From assembly GCA_951394045.1 (NCBI GenBank), contig OX595995.1, forward strand, positions 744,001 to 808,000: DNA of 64,000 bases, read 5' to 3'. Origin of the DNA: Nitzschia sp. DOCU1 (Eukaryota; Bacillariophyta; Bacillariophyceae; Bacillariales; Bacillariaceae). Under the pieces are notes generated by a model. That model saw only the letters and a list, made by a program, of their open reading frames with translations. It was not told the DNA's origin and ran no database searches. A program made the translations under genes and the position numbers. Positions 20,784-30,147 of this stretch are shown here, piece by piece (within the stretch, counting starts at the first letter, position 1; each line of letters begins with the position of its first letter).

Positions 20784-21341
20784 CTACTCGACGACCAAAT
20801 CCTCCACGTCCTCATCGTAGAGGCGTCGAAACTCATCATACCCAGCAAAACCAGGGCGGCCCGAATCCGTCACGTAGTCCACGCCGCGGAACGTAACACG
20901 AACCACCACAGCGCGACGCTCCAACCCCTCATCCCATACTCCCTGATTCCGCGAGGCCCGTGCGGCGAGGGGAAGACGCCCAATCAGCAAAATCCGCTGG
21001 CCGACGGTCGTATCCGACTGTTGCGGAACCACCGGACGCCGGACCTGGTCAAAGTAAGCCCTCGCAAGGCGATGCGAATTCCCCATATCCTGCACCGCCG
21101 TCCGAACACGACCAGCCCGCCAAGAATGATCCTCGAGCTGATCGCGATCCTCCATCTCCTGCAGCAGATTTTCAATCTCCCCCTGCATCGTCATAAAAGC
21201 CAGAAAACAACGATACATTTGGACCATCATGGCCGTATCTACCCGACCAGCCCGTTCTCGATCGAGCTGCACCCATAGGGCGTCGTCCCGATGGTCATGC
21301 CCTTCAGAAGAAGAGGAAGTATCCCCTTCATCACCGTCCAT
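20784..21341 (-). CDS. Antisense ORF inside the retrotransposon, unknown protein
   Basis: 185 aa, ATG at 21341, facing the recombinase gene and ending 72 bp after its stop. The N-terminus is acidic and Ser-rich (MDGDEGDTSSSSEGHDH). A predicted helical/coiled stretch at residues about 45-75 (GEIENLLQEMEDRDQLED) and a basic/hydrophobic C-terminal half (RRAVVVRVTFRGVDYVTD) follow. No family is recognised. The composition is protein-like, but the region is GC-rich, which lengthens chance frames. Overlapping plus-strand frames are shorter (78-85 aa). It could be an accessory protein expressed from the B-side repeats. Confidence 0.42.
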   Translation of the reverse strand: MDGDEGDTSSSSEGHDHRDDALWVQLDRERAGRVDTAMMVQMYRCFLAFMTMQGEIENLLQEMEDRDQLEDHSWRAGRVRTAVQDMGNSHRLARAYFDQVRRPVVPQQSDTTVGQRILLIGRLPLAARASRNQGVWDEGLERRAVVVRVTFRGVDYVTDSGRPGFAGYDEFRRLYDEDVEDLVVE

Positions 21342-21633
21342 GGTGACAGATTACACGAATAACTTATGTCCTCATCGGTCGCCCGATCAAAGCCGGGGAT
21401 GACCGTTGGAAGCAACGAACCAAAATATTTCGAAAAATCAACCGCCGCGTGCGCTAGGCTTATACGCGGCGATAAGCCCAAATTTGAACTCAACGCCAGC
21501 CGAGCTAAGGCATATTCCCAGCGCGGCTGCGATCAATGCCCCCGTTCTCCGCACCTTCATTCGTTTGGCGGACAGAGCGCCGAAGACAGCTCTTAGTGTC
21601 GCTGCGCGACACAGTGCTTCGCACGGTCTCTTC
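21342..21633. other. Retrotransposon 3' internal region
   Basis: About 290 bp between the antisense ORF and B1. It contains short complementary stretches (GTGTCG...CGACAC near 21596-21612). It may hold 3' processing signals of the element and the start region of the antisense ORF. Confidence 0.4.
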
Positions 21634-21843
21634 GGCAGGACGAGCACCCACAGAGCTGCAGTCGAATTAGTCATTCGGCAGCAGCTCTGCGGGCTTAAGC
21701 GCTCTGTTTTCAGCCAACCCCCCCCCCTTCTACGACTATCCTCGTAGAAGCCACCAGGCTAGCTAAACCGCCACGTGGAAGATGCGTCAGATCAAGGCGC
21801 GAGCGAGCGTGAGTCTACACGCGGCCACGTCCGCGAAGGACTC
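21634..21843 (+). repeat. Split direct repeat B1
   Basis: 210 bp, identical as read to 22110-22319, including a run of 10 C. It contains a perfect 9-bp stem with 6-nt loop at 21727-21750 (CTTCTACGA/TCGTAGAAG) and a 9-bp CAGAGCTGC/GCAGCTCTG pair. Its last five bases GACTC are also the first five of A2. Confidence 0.93.
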
Positions 21844-22091
21844 TTGTGAGGTAGCAGGTCAGACGGAGTACTACGGTAGTCCTGACGACCGGCCGAGCGC
21901 CTGCCAAGACAGACGCGAGCAGGTCGTGCTCTGAGAAGAAGGATTGGGAGAAGACGGACAGACGGTGCAAGAGTGAGAACGAGAGAAGCCATCCTCCAAG
22001 GATGCCGACAGATCGTCCTCACAATTCCGCCGAACGAGCGACTTGATCAAGCATCGTGCCGTCGGAAGTTAGCTAGAGTAGTCTAAAAGCT
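21839..22091 (+). repeat. Split direct repeat A2
   Basis: 253-bp copy of A1 (13027-13279) with no difference seen. It follows B1 directly with a 5-bp overlap, forming the internal circle-junction copy. Confidence 0.93.
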
Positions 22092-22109
22092 CCCACCCAC
22101 CCACCCTAG

Positions 22110-22319
22110 GGCAGGACGAGCACCCACAGAGCTGCAGTCGAATTAGTCATTCGGCAGCAGCTCTGCGGGCTTAAGCGCTCTGTTTTCAGCCAACCCCCCC
22201 CCCTTCTACGACTATCCTCGTAGAAGCCACCAGGCTAGCTAAACCGCCACGTGGAAGATGCGTCAGATCAAGGCGCGAGCGAGCGTGAGTCTACACGCGG
22301 CCACGTCCGCGAAGGACTC
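22110..22319 (+). repeat. Right terminal split direct repeat B2
   Basis: 210-bp copy of B1 separated from A2 by 18 bp (CCCACCCACCCACCC-type spacer). It ends in GACTC at the host boundary and carries the same hairpin at 22203-22226. Confidence 0.93.
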
Positions 22320-22832
22320 CGCGCGTTCTGTGGCATTCGGAAGGAAGGTTCCGCGAGCATGTGAATCGTATGGTTACATAGCCAAATTGCGCTGCGCGCG
22401 CGCCCTCACTATCCCTTTGTGAGCATTGTTTACGCTTAAAGTATCGGCCGGCGCTCTTTGTTTCTAAATTCCTATCCCAGCGGTTGATTTGATGAGCAAC
22501 GAACCAGCCGTCCGCCCTCATCATTGCTGGCGTGCGTGGGCCTCTCTTTTTTAGCACCACAAGGTAAATTTGGTAGTAGGGACTGTTGGGAAGGAGAAGG
22601 AAGGCAAGAGGTCATCTTGTGTACTGAACAATTCATCAGTTGCTTGCTTTCCACGACTGTACTATACTTGTGCATACAAAGGGTTATTCGAGAGGTCGTT
22701 GCTATTGCTTGTTAGTGTTACTCGGTGGCTCTCTGATTTCCAAGAGAGTTTTGTGTCACTTTCACCATTCCTTATTTTTATCGCTACGACGAGGCGTTCT
22801 TGGGGGGATCATCATCATCATCATCCTGTATC
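22320..22832. promoter_or_regulatory. Remaining 5' flank of the glycosyltransferase gene
   Basis: 513 bp between the end of the retrotransposon and the glycosyltransferase ATG. It holds a TCA-repeat (ATCATCATCATCATCC) just before the start codon. It is the other host half of the interrupted divergent promoter. No core motif is claimed. Confidence 0.4.
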
Positions 22833-25238
22833 ATGATGAATGGGAAGAATGCCCCTCCTCTCAAGCGACAACGGTCGTCCATGTCATCACGGAAACCCGA
22901 TTCCTCACTACTCGCAGGTTGTTCGTGGTTTCGTCTGATATTTTTTGTGGGCATTACCGCACTGGTGTCTACCAACGTGGTGCGTTTAAACTCGCGCTAT
23001 TTACGAGAGATTTACACACAAGGAGAACACGCTGTGGCCATGGCCCTGGGCGTGGTAGATTCGTTCGATACAATACTCGACCAGCCCACCAATCGGCATC
23101 CACTACCGCCGATATATTGGATCAACTTGGACTCGTCGGCGCCGCGGCGCAAGGCAATGCGAGAAATGTTTGCCTCCCTAGGCATTACTGATACGCATCG
23201 CGTGTCTGCCATGGATGTCAATCAAACGATAGACTTGTGGAATCAAACAAGGCTCATTTTTCATCCCAACGTTACGCTGGAAGCCAAGGACGGACGACCG
23301 TCCAACAAGAAACACATTGAAAACATTTACGAGTACCAAGAAGCGGCTTGCTTAATGTCGCATCTCAAAGCCATTCAGACAGCTTACAATGATGGACACG
23401 ATCAGGTACTCATTTTAGAAGACGACGCATTATTATCTCACCACTTTTTGAATCTATGGAAACCCTATGTGGATCGAGCGCCGTTGGATTGGCAGATTCT
23501 GCAATTCGCCACCAACAATCCAAATGTCGTCAAACAAGGCGTTCATTTGATAGACTACTTTATCACATGGCAGCCATATCACTGGTCGACGCGCGCATAC
23601 ATTATCAATCGAGCGGGGATGCAAACGATTATGGATACGGCTTATTCAGTGTCGCCCAAGGGAGAAGACATTTGGCGGATCGATCAGGATCCAATCGTAG
23701 TGGCAGACGAAGTATTGTACTATGTCATCAAGGATTCCTATACGTCAACGGGGCTGTGGGTAGACTCGATGAGCTTTGAATCGAGCATTCAATCCAAAAA
23801 TGCTCATTCTAATCTCACCACTTTGATTGGGGACTCGTCCAACCGAAAGGCGTTGGTCACCATGATGAATGAAGAAAAGTACACGCAATCGCTGTTAATT
23901 CTCATGAACGTCCGAGCGCGAAATCTGGAGGAACTCGCCAAGGAATTGGCATGGATCCGTCAAGACAATCATGCTGTCTGTCAACTCCATGAAACGTGCG
24001 AATGGGAAATCAATTTAGTATTCACCGATGCCGTCCTGCTGGAGAACTTTCAACAAGCAGTAGACAAAATGCCTTCCAATATTCATTTCCATCCCCAAGT
24101 CAATGCGGACGCTTTTAACAAGTTTTCCTATGTACGAGACTTTGTCAGTGAAATGGCAGAATATGATTTGGTCCTTTTCAAAGACAATGATCAGCGAATC
24201 AATGGATTTCCTTGGAGGACGTTTGTGGCCCAAAAAGGAGATGCCGTTGTTTCTGGTCCTCTTCGTCAATCTCGGGAGGAAGCACTCTTGTATCGACATA
24301 GTTATTCCAAACGACAGTGGTTTCAATTCCATGCTGCAGAGGCATGGACAGAAGACTGGAACACCAAGTGGAGCTCCAAATTGTTCGCCGAGGTGATACC
24401 GACCGAAGTACCTCTTTTGGAAATGTACTTTGTCTTGTTTGATGCCAAGTTTGCCAATTATTTCTTTGATTTGGTCTTGACACCCGAGTTTGTGAATCAG
24501 ACTAGCGCGTGGGGGCCTGACCTTCTTTGGTGCTCTGCCGCTCAAGAATGGAATCCCAAACGCCCCAGTTGCAACTTGGTACCCGTGTCGTCGTCCCATG
24601 AAGATACGCGTCAAATTTTCAAGAATACCACCAAACACAAAGACGGTGGCTTTCAAATGGTGAACAAATTCAAAGAAAATCCTCTATTTGACAAATGGAT
24701 GAAAGTTCCAGAAAAATGGAGTGTTGTGATCGGTGGGCATTTGCTGTGGCAGATTGAACGACGATGCCGCAAGTTGTTGAAATTGCGCCTGGTCTTTCCA
24801 TTCAAGCTTGAAGAGTGCCCAAAAAAAGTTAAAGAGATTTTGTTTAATCAAGACAAGCGGGCAGGAATTACCGCTGCTAGGGTGGGGGGAGTCAACTACC
24901 AAAGGATGAACCAAAAGGCTCAGGAATATCTTAATCCTTGGCTAAGTCAACTCCAAAACCGAAACAATAGTCACGTGGGCATTCAGAACCGAAGCCGGGT
25001 GGCCGAACTTGTCGCTGCCGTAAAGATGAGTCGCAACCACACTGCAGGTACAACCATCCGCAATCGAACAGTTGATGCCGATGATCAAGTCCAACGAAAA
25101 AGCCTGGATGCCTTTCAAAACCGATTGGCAGAGCTGAAACAGCTGCGAGCGGAACGATTATTGGCGAACAAAAACCCTACGGGGGAGTCGTCGTACGAAG
25201 AATCCGACCGACAACCCGAAAGTGTATATGGACTCTGA
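22833..25238 (+). CDS. Glycosyltransferase family 25-like type II membrane protein
   Basis: 801 aa from the ATG at 22833; the frame is open 11 codons further without an ATG. A basic cytoplasmic tail is followed by one membrane anchor (FFVGITALVSTNVV, residues about 38-56), the type II arrangement of Golgi/ER transferases. The GT25/LPS-transferase-type domain shows PPIYWINLDSSAPRRKAM at the start, EAACLMSHLKAIQTAY and VLILEDDALLSHHF (EDD at about residue 195, the metal/nucleotide-sugar site). A second module (residues about 395-610; LVLFKDNDQRINGFPW, GPLRQSREEAL, WGPDLLWCSAAQEWNP) is also kept in the truncated copy at 10488-11498 and has no firm name. The C-terminal 150 residues are polar and probably coiled. 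Likely role: sugar transfer to secreted glycoproteins. Confidence 0.8.
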   Translation: MMNGKNAPPLKRQRSSMSSRKPDSSLLAGCSWFRLIFFVGITALVSTNVVRLNSRYLREIYTQGEHAVAMALGVVDSFDTILDQPTNRHPLPPIYWINLDSSAPRRKAMREMFASLGITDTHRVSAMDVNQTIDLWNQTRLIFHPNVTLEAKDGRPSNKKHIENIYEYQEAACLMSHLKAIQTAYNDGHDQVLILEDDALLSHHFLNLWKPYVDRAPLDWQILQFATNNPNVVKQGVHLIDYFITWQPYHWSTRAYIINRAGMQTIMDTAYSVSPKGEDIWRIDQDPIVVADEVLYYVIKDSYTSTGLWVDSMSFESSIQSKNAHSNLTTLIGDSSNRKALVTMMNEEKYTQSLLILMNVRARNLEELAKELAWIRQDNHAVCQLHETCEWEINLVFTDAVLLENFQQAVDKMPSNIHFHPQVNADAFNKFSYVRDFVSEMAEYDLVLFKDNDQRINGFPWRTFVAQKGDAVVSGPLRQSREEALLYRHSYSKRQWFQFHAAEAWTEDWNTKWSSKLFAEVIPTEVPLLEMYFVLFDAKFANYFFDLVLTPEFVNQTSAWGPDLLWCSAAQEWNPKRPSCNLVPVSSSHEDTRQIFKNTTKHKDGGFQMVNKFKENPLFDKWMKVPEKWSVVIGGHLLWQIERRCRKLLKLRLVFPFKLEECPKKVKEILFNQDKRAGITAARVGGVNYQRMNQKAQEYLNPWLSQLQNRNNSHVGIQNRSRVAELVAAVKMSRNHTAGTTIRNRTVDADDQVQRKSLDAFQNRLAELKQLRAERLLANKNPTGESSYEESDRQPESVYGL

Positions 25239-25645
25239 TGATGGATATTGGCTAGCGCATAATTTTAGGGATCTGCTACTTTACCCCAAACACTTGAAAC
25301 GTTACTTGCAACTAGGACTAATGCAGAAATTTGTTTTAATAAGGCAGGTCTGGGGAAATACTTGCTGATTTCCATGTCCTCTCCCAGTCCGGATTCCGGG
25401 AATGCCAATGACAACCGTCAAGTGCGAGTCATGCAAGATTATACGGTGCGACGGGAGATCATCTGTTTTCTATGGACCTGTGGCTAGCCCTCGCCGTTCT
25501 TGATTTGTTAGCGACAGCATAGTACGTCGCGACATTGCATGCTGCCATTGAGAAAAACGCACACCTACTCTAGACGAGCTCCCTTCGAAAAATCTCTCTA
25601 GAATCTCCAGACTTAGTGTCATATTTGCTAGCACTATTGACCTGC
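25239..25645. other. Intergenic between convergent genes
   Basis: 407 bp between two convergent stops, presumably 3' UTRs. No gene seen. Confidence 0.5.
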
Positions 25646-28102
25646 TCAAAAAGAAAGAAGCTCGTTCAAGGCCTGGTCGATATCATTCTTGTGTTTTGTC
25701 AAGGCCTCGACAACCTTTGCTGGATCAAACTCCATGGCCACGAGTGTTGCCACCTTTTCATCGTCCACACGGAAGGGGGGCGGGCCTGTGTTGCGAGAGG
25801 GGGGCTGGGACATTCCAGGATATGGACTCGGCCCTCCGCCCGCCGGCGCTCCATCATTCATTCGTGCCGCCATGGCAGCATCCGCTTGCTCTTGTCTACT
25901 TTGGTCGATGCTGTCGTCGTACTCCAGCCGTTCCACCGTGAGTCGCGCAGAAACATCTCCCACCTGATGTTTGAGCTTTTCAAGTTTGGGAATGATAACT
26001 TGATAGAATCCCTTTCCTTCCGATAGATGCTTCGAAAGCTGTTCGATTTCGTCAATGGCGTCTTCAATCATAGCAATACAGGACTCGCCGGACCCTGCGT
26101 TGCCACTTTGTGCGTCTCGGGATCTCATAAAGTGTTCATTCTCCGACAAAATTTCGTCGATCAAACCAGTCTGTTTCTCAAGATTCGCTTTCAGTTCGTA
26201 CAAGATACCATCAAATGCCTTTCGCGCAAACCTCACTGCATCTTCCAGTTCTTGTTCGCTTCCTGACCCTGATCTTGATTCCAAAGTGCCTTGGATATCA
26301 TAGTTTTGAATTTCTTCTTGAATACTGTGCAACAAAACATCGCGTTCCTTGAAAAGGACCGAAAGATCCACCAGTAGTCGACTCAAGTGGGACGTGTCGA
26401 TGGGCTGTCGCCCTCCACCTCCACCGCCTGACCCTGGAAGAAGCCGATCTAGTTGCGACTTTTGAAATTGTAACAGCTTATACCGAGGATTTGTATCCAA
26501 CTGTTCCAGCCGTTTTAATAGTACCGAATCACCTTCTTGTGCCGTCCCTAGTAACCGATCGTAGCTGTTCAAGGACTCTCGAAAAGATCGCTGGACTTCG
26601 GTCGCGTCGTGGCCCTCAAAGCCCGGGTTGTCTTGCCGGAACAAACGATCCGATTCCAAATCAAATTCGAGTTGCGACTCAATTGCTCGATAGTTCGACC
26701 GTGCCTGATCCGCCACGTCCCGGAGTTCCCACATATCTTGTTTTAGTTTCGCAATTCGACGTTCACGTTGGATACTTTGGACCTTTTCCCACAGCTCTAT
26801 CGGAATGCCTCCTCCATTGACTTCTTGCGCATATGCCGTCAGCGAATGCGGCAAGTTCACCGTCGCAAGCGTAGTCCGTGCCGCTTCCGTCCGTTCTTCT
26901 GCCACGCTCGACAATTGTCCCATCAGTCGGTCCATCTCGCTGTGAAAGAGATCCACATAGGCTTGAAGATGCCGCGTATCGGAGACTCCCTGGAACATGG
27001 GCTCCCCCTGCATGGGCTTGAGCAACTTGGTCAAGGGCTGATCGACATCAACCAGTTTTTCTCCTCGAATCTCTGTCAGTTCATCGCGGTGTGGGACTGG
27101 TTGCTGGTGCACGTTGGCATTATCACGATCGGCTGCTTCCAATTGGTTCCTCAAGGATTGAACGTCAGCAATTACGGCTTTGTGGAGCGGCTGCAACGAA
27201 ATGAGCGGGGCTCTTTCGCAATACTGGGAACATAATGACGCGAACTGAAAGGCCAAATCCAGGCGCGCAATCTCTTGTCCCCATTGTTTCTTTTCTTTGC
27301 TGGTGACTGCTTGATGGTACTCGGCCTTTGAACTCATGTACATACCCCAAGCTAAACTATAGTCCGCCCAGTTATTTGTCAGCGATGCCGTTTTCATGAG
27401 CTTTGGAAAAGATGATTGCTCGTCTTGTCGCACAATCGTCTCCATTTCTCCAAAGAGCGGTACTGCCGCCGCCGCCAGCTTGGCTAGGAGCAAATGACGC
27501 GGCCGTGGCGCACACGCCAAACTTTCATAGACACATCGTTGCGATAGTGCCATGAGCAGGGCCTGCCAAAACTCTAGGAAGGTATCGGAAAAGTCAAAGA
27601 CATGTCCCACCGAAGGTGGAATGTGCTGCAGCCAGCTAGCTGCATTTTGAAAGTGTTGTGCGGCCTTGCTCCAGCTGATCTTTGAGTCCATTGGCTGCTT
27701 CGAGGCAGCGTAGGCTTCTAGCACGGCTAGATTCCAGATAATATTCGCTCGTTCCCAGTCCAACGTGCCCAAGACTTGCGATTCCTGTGTCAATGCCGAT
27801 TCCCACTCGAGCGTGACTTGTGGATTCCCTCCGACGATTCCTTTGGTTTCACATTCCAGTAAGCAATTGTAGTACTCGTGCATATCATCCACAACTTCTC
27901 TGGCGTCATCGTAGCCATCTCTTTCGCACAGTCCCTGGCAGATTTTTCGTCGCAACTCCGCCATGCGCTGCAAATCCGCTCGGCAATCCGACGATCGCAT
28001 GCCGACGGCCGGATTGGCATCTAAATAGGCTTTGAACATGGCCGCAAAATCCTGGCGCGGATTTGTCAGGCGGAGCGGTAACACCACAATAAAGAGCGTC
28101 AT
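25646..28102 (-). CDS. ALIX-like BRO1/V-domain protein with C-terminal UBA
   Basis: 818 aa in one exon. Residues about 1-390 form a BRO1 domain (ANIIWNLAVLEAYAASKQ; AEYHQAVTSKEKKQWGQEIA; DELTEIRGEKLVDVDQPLTK), which in ALIX and Bro1 binds ESCRT-III Snf7/CHMP4. Residues about 400-740 match the helical V domain (TTLATVNLPHSLTAYAQEV, GKGFYQVIIPKLEKLKHQV), which binds late-domain motifs and ubiquitin. A Pro/Gly-rich linker (PSPYPGMSQPPSRNTGPPPF) leads to a C-terminal UBA (about 777-818; VATLVAMEFDPAKVVEALTK, ALNELLSF). A terminal UBA is not part of animal ALIX or yeast Bro1. Role: sorting of ubiquitinated membrane cargo, multivesicular bodies and membrane scission. Confidence 0.9.
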   Translation of the reverse strand: MTLFIVVLPLRLTNPRQDFAAMFKAYLDANPAVGMRSSDCRADLQRMAELRRKICQGLCERDGYDDAREVVDDMHEYYNCLLECETKGIVGGNPQVTLEWESALTQESQVLGTLDWERANIIWNLAVLEAYAASKQPMDSKISWSKAAQHFQNAASWLQHIPPSVGHVFDFSDTFLEFWQALLMALSQRCVYESLACAPRPRHLLLAKLAAAAVPLFGEMETIVRQDEQSSFPKLMKTASLTNNWADYSLAWGMYMSSKAEYHQAVTSKEKKQWGQEIARLDLAFQFASLCSQYCERAPLISLQPLHKAVIADVQSLRNQLEAADRDNANVHQQPVPHRDELTEIRGEKLVDVDQPLTKLLKPMQGEPMFQGVSDTRHLQAYVDLFHSEMDRLMGQLSSVAEERTEAARTTLATVNLPHSLTAYAQEVNGGGIPIELWEKVQSIQRERRIAKLKQDMWELRDVADQARSNYRAIESQLEFDLESDRLFRQDNPGFEGHDATEVQRSFRESLNSYDRLLGTAQEGDSVLLKRLEQLDTNPRYKLLQFQKSQLDRLLPGSGGGGGGRQPIDTSHLSRLLVDLSVLFKERDVLLHSIQEEIQNYDIQGTLESRSGSGSEQELEDAVRFARKAFDGILYELKANLEKQTGLIDEILSENEHFMRSRDAQSGNAGSGESCIAMIEDAIDEIEQLSKHLSEGKGFYQVIIPKLEKLKHQVGDVSARLTVERLEYDDSIDQSRQEQADAAMAARMNDGAPAGGGPSPYPGMSQPPSRNTGPPPFRVDDEKVATLVAMEFDPAKVVEALTKHKNDIDQALNELLSF

Positions 28103-30147
28103 GATGATAAATAACAGAGGATTTCAACGGTGGGGCACACACAATCCTTCGTCTTCCCAGTCCAGTAGATGAATGGAATGAACCAGTTTAGCACTCTGCG
28201 ATTTCGCCAGCTGTCCGGCTCCTCGGCTGGGTTCCAAGCAGCGATTGCCCCCACAATCCAATCAAGGCTCTAGATCGTCGTCGGAGCCAGCGACCGGACC
28301 ACTCGTCGTACCTCAACTCGAGGAGGAAACGTGTTAACAAGTTCGTTGCGGTGGAATGGATGATGGACCGGATGGGTGAAGGTTGCCTCGCTCTCCTTCA
28401 ATGGATTTCTTCTCTGCCTGCAGAGTCTTTCGAAAGGCGGGCGGTGATGTCCGTGCAGGAATCTTTTGCAGTCTTTTCTCCCACCGCCATCTCATCCCTT
28501 TTGCCGCTTTGAGTGAAGAATAGAATGTGGTAGGAATTCTACATCGCGATCTTTGGAGACCCTCCCGCGCCAGAGCGCCCGCGCCAAATGTCCCATGATC
28601 AAAGCCCGCGCGATTGTTGCAGTCGAAGCAGTCCATTCACTTTGGTGCAACTACAACTACTTTTGTAACCAACACTAAAGTATCGGTACGATACACAAGC
28701 AAGGAGGATACTACAGTATGACTACGTACAGGCAACCTCCAAACTTAGTGCTCTAGAAATAGTCAAATGCTAGAACAGTTATCCATCCTTGTGGTCCTGC
28801 AGTTCAGGAGCCCTTTTGGACAAAGAGTCGTGACGCTGCTCAAGCGCATTCTACTTGTAGCTGACTGGATAACAAATGGCAATGTCTCTAGTAGTCACAT
28901 ATACATATTTGTTTAGAAGAGGAGTGACAAGTATGCCAAGATTACAATCAGTAGCATTAGTAGGTACTACCATTCTTGTCGTGGTTTGCCCCCATCGTCG
29001 ATCCATGCTGGCGCAATCTAGGTTCATTGGCTCGCTTTTTTCTAGCAATTGCCCTACGCCTCTTTGCAAAGGCAGCAGCTAGTATCGTCGGCGCCAATAG
29101 TAACCCATAGAAAGTTATGACACAGTAACTGGAGATCTTTTGCTGTCGCGCACCAGATGGCTTCATCCATCCATCCATCCCCACCCCCAACACAATCACA
29201 GCCACCTAGTAAAACGTACGAGTTGAGCAAAGCAAAAGATAATAACACCATTAGTATGAGATACACCGAAGAATGATGCATCACCACCAAGACAATGACC
29301 ATCCAGCAGTCAACTCAGAAACAGCCAAGGTGATTCAACACCCGTCCTCAAATACTGGCTACTACCCCAGCATGATAAGAGACTCTAGTCCGAAAAGGTT
29401 TTTTCGTCCCCGTTGACAAGAAGGTTTCACACATAGAGAGAGAGAGAGCGAGGGGGGAACTTACCATGAAATGTTGTCATTTCATTGTATTGTCAAATAG
29501 ACAATCGGGAAAATACGACAGACGGAATGCCCGATGACCCGGACAGCCCCATCCACCATAACACACAGCCGCAGGGACAAGGACCTTGCCTAATAGGCGC
29601 TTCCCCGAACACTAGGGTCTCCCGGACACAAAGTCCTCCTCGGAGCAGTGTCCCTGCCGCACAACGTCATTACTGTCGGCTCGTGCAGCAGCTGTCATCG
29701 CCCACCCAAAGCACTCGCCCCTCCTGGCTTACGCATCCATCATGGCAGCGCCACAACACGGAGTGCATTTAAACCCATTGCAACGCCTTTTGGTGTTTGC
29801 AAGGGCACACACACACACATGATCGCTTTTTGCATGGATAGATTCTCGCTATGATAGTAAAAAAATCGTACCTGGTAAGATGGATTTGCAGCCATGTGTT
29901 TGGCTATCGGCGTGAGTGTGGATCGTCGGCGTCACATGCGCGCGCGGGTGTCATTTCCGACTCCGCGGACTGGTCATCGCGGTCACAAGGTGCATGCATT
30001 ATCGAAGAAATTTGTTCTTCGAGTTCTTATCGCCTCGGCATCACACACACATCTGCGACTTTCTCTTTTTTTTGGTCGTGTTGTTCTCACTCCAACAATC
30101 ACCAAACAGTTCCCATTCTTTTCGTTTTCCCATATCCCTTTTTCACC
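28103..30147. other. 2-kb intergenic region with simple repeats
   Basis: No supported gene between divergent genes. Simple repeats are TCCA-type at about 29163-29179, (GA)n at about 29436-29451 and (CA)n at about 29805-29820. Short frames, such as 28334-28636 on the minus strand, carry no domain. The right part is the promoter/5' UTR of the DA2-like gene. Confidence 0.5.

Larger units (their letters stand above)
13027..22319 (+). mobile_element. DIRS-order (PAT/Ngaro-like) tyrosine-recombinase retrotransposon, apparently complete
   Basis: A 9293-bp element bounded by split direct repeats: A1 (13027-13279) at the left end, and B1 (21634-21843), A2 (21839-22091) and B2 (22110-22319) at the right end. 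A1 equals A2 (253 bp) and B1 equals B2 (210 bp) with no difference seen. B1 and A2 overlap in GACTC, which is also the first pentamer of A1 and the last of B2, so the B1/A2 junction reproduces a closed circle of the element. Internal genes are a Gag-like ORF, RT-RNase H, tyrosine recombinase and an antisense ORF. There is no integrase and no target-site duplication, as expected for tyrosine-recombinase elements. Intact frames and identical repeats suggest recent insertion. The coding part looks richer in C at third positions than the host genes. Confidence 0.93.

Noticed and set aside
21792..22022. Frames repeated in A1 and A2 (60 shared residues)
   Set aside because: They recur only because the DNA repeats are identical; the composition is not protein-like.
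13027..22319. LTR retrotransposon
   Set aside because: Repeats are split (A at both ends only as A1 and internal A2), there is no integrase or aspartic protease motif, and a tyrosine recombinase is present.
28334..28636. 100-codon minus-strand frame upstream of the ALIX-like gene
   Set aside because: No domain and no conserved start; likely chance.
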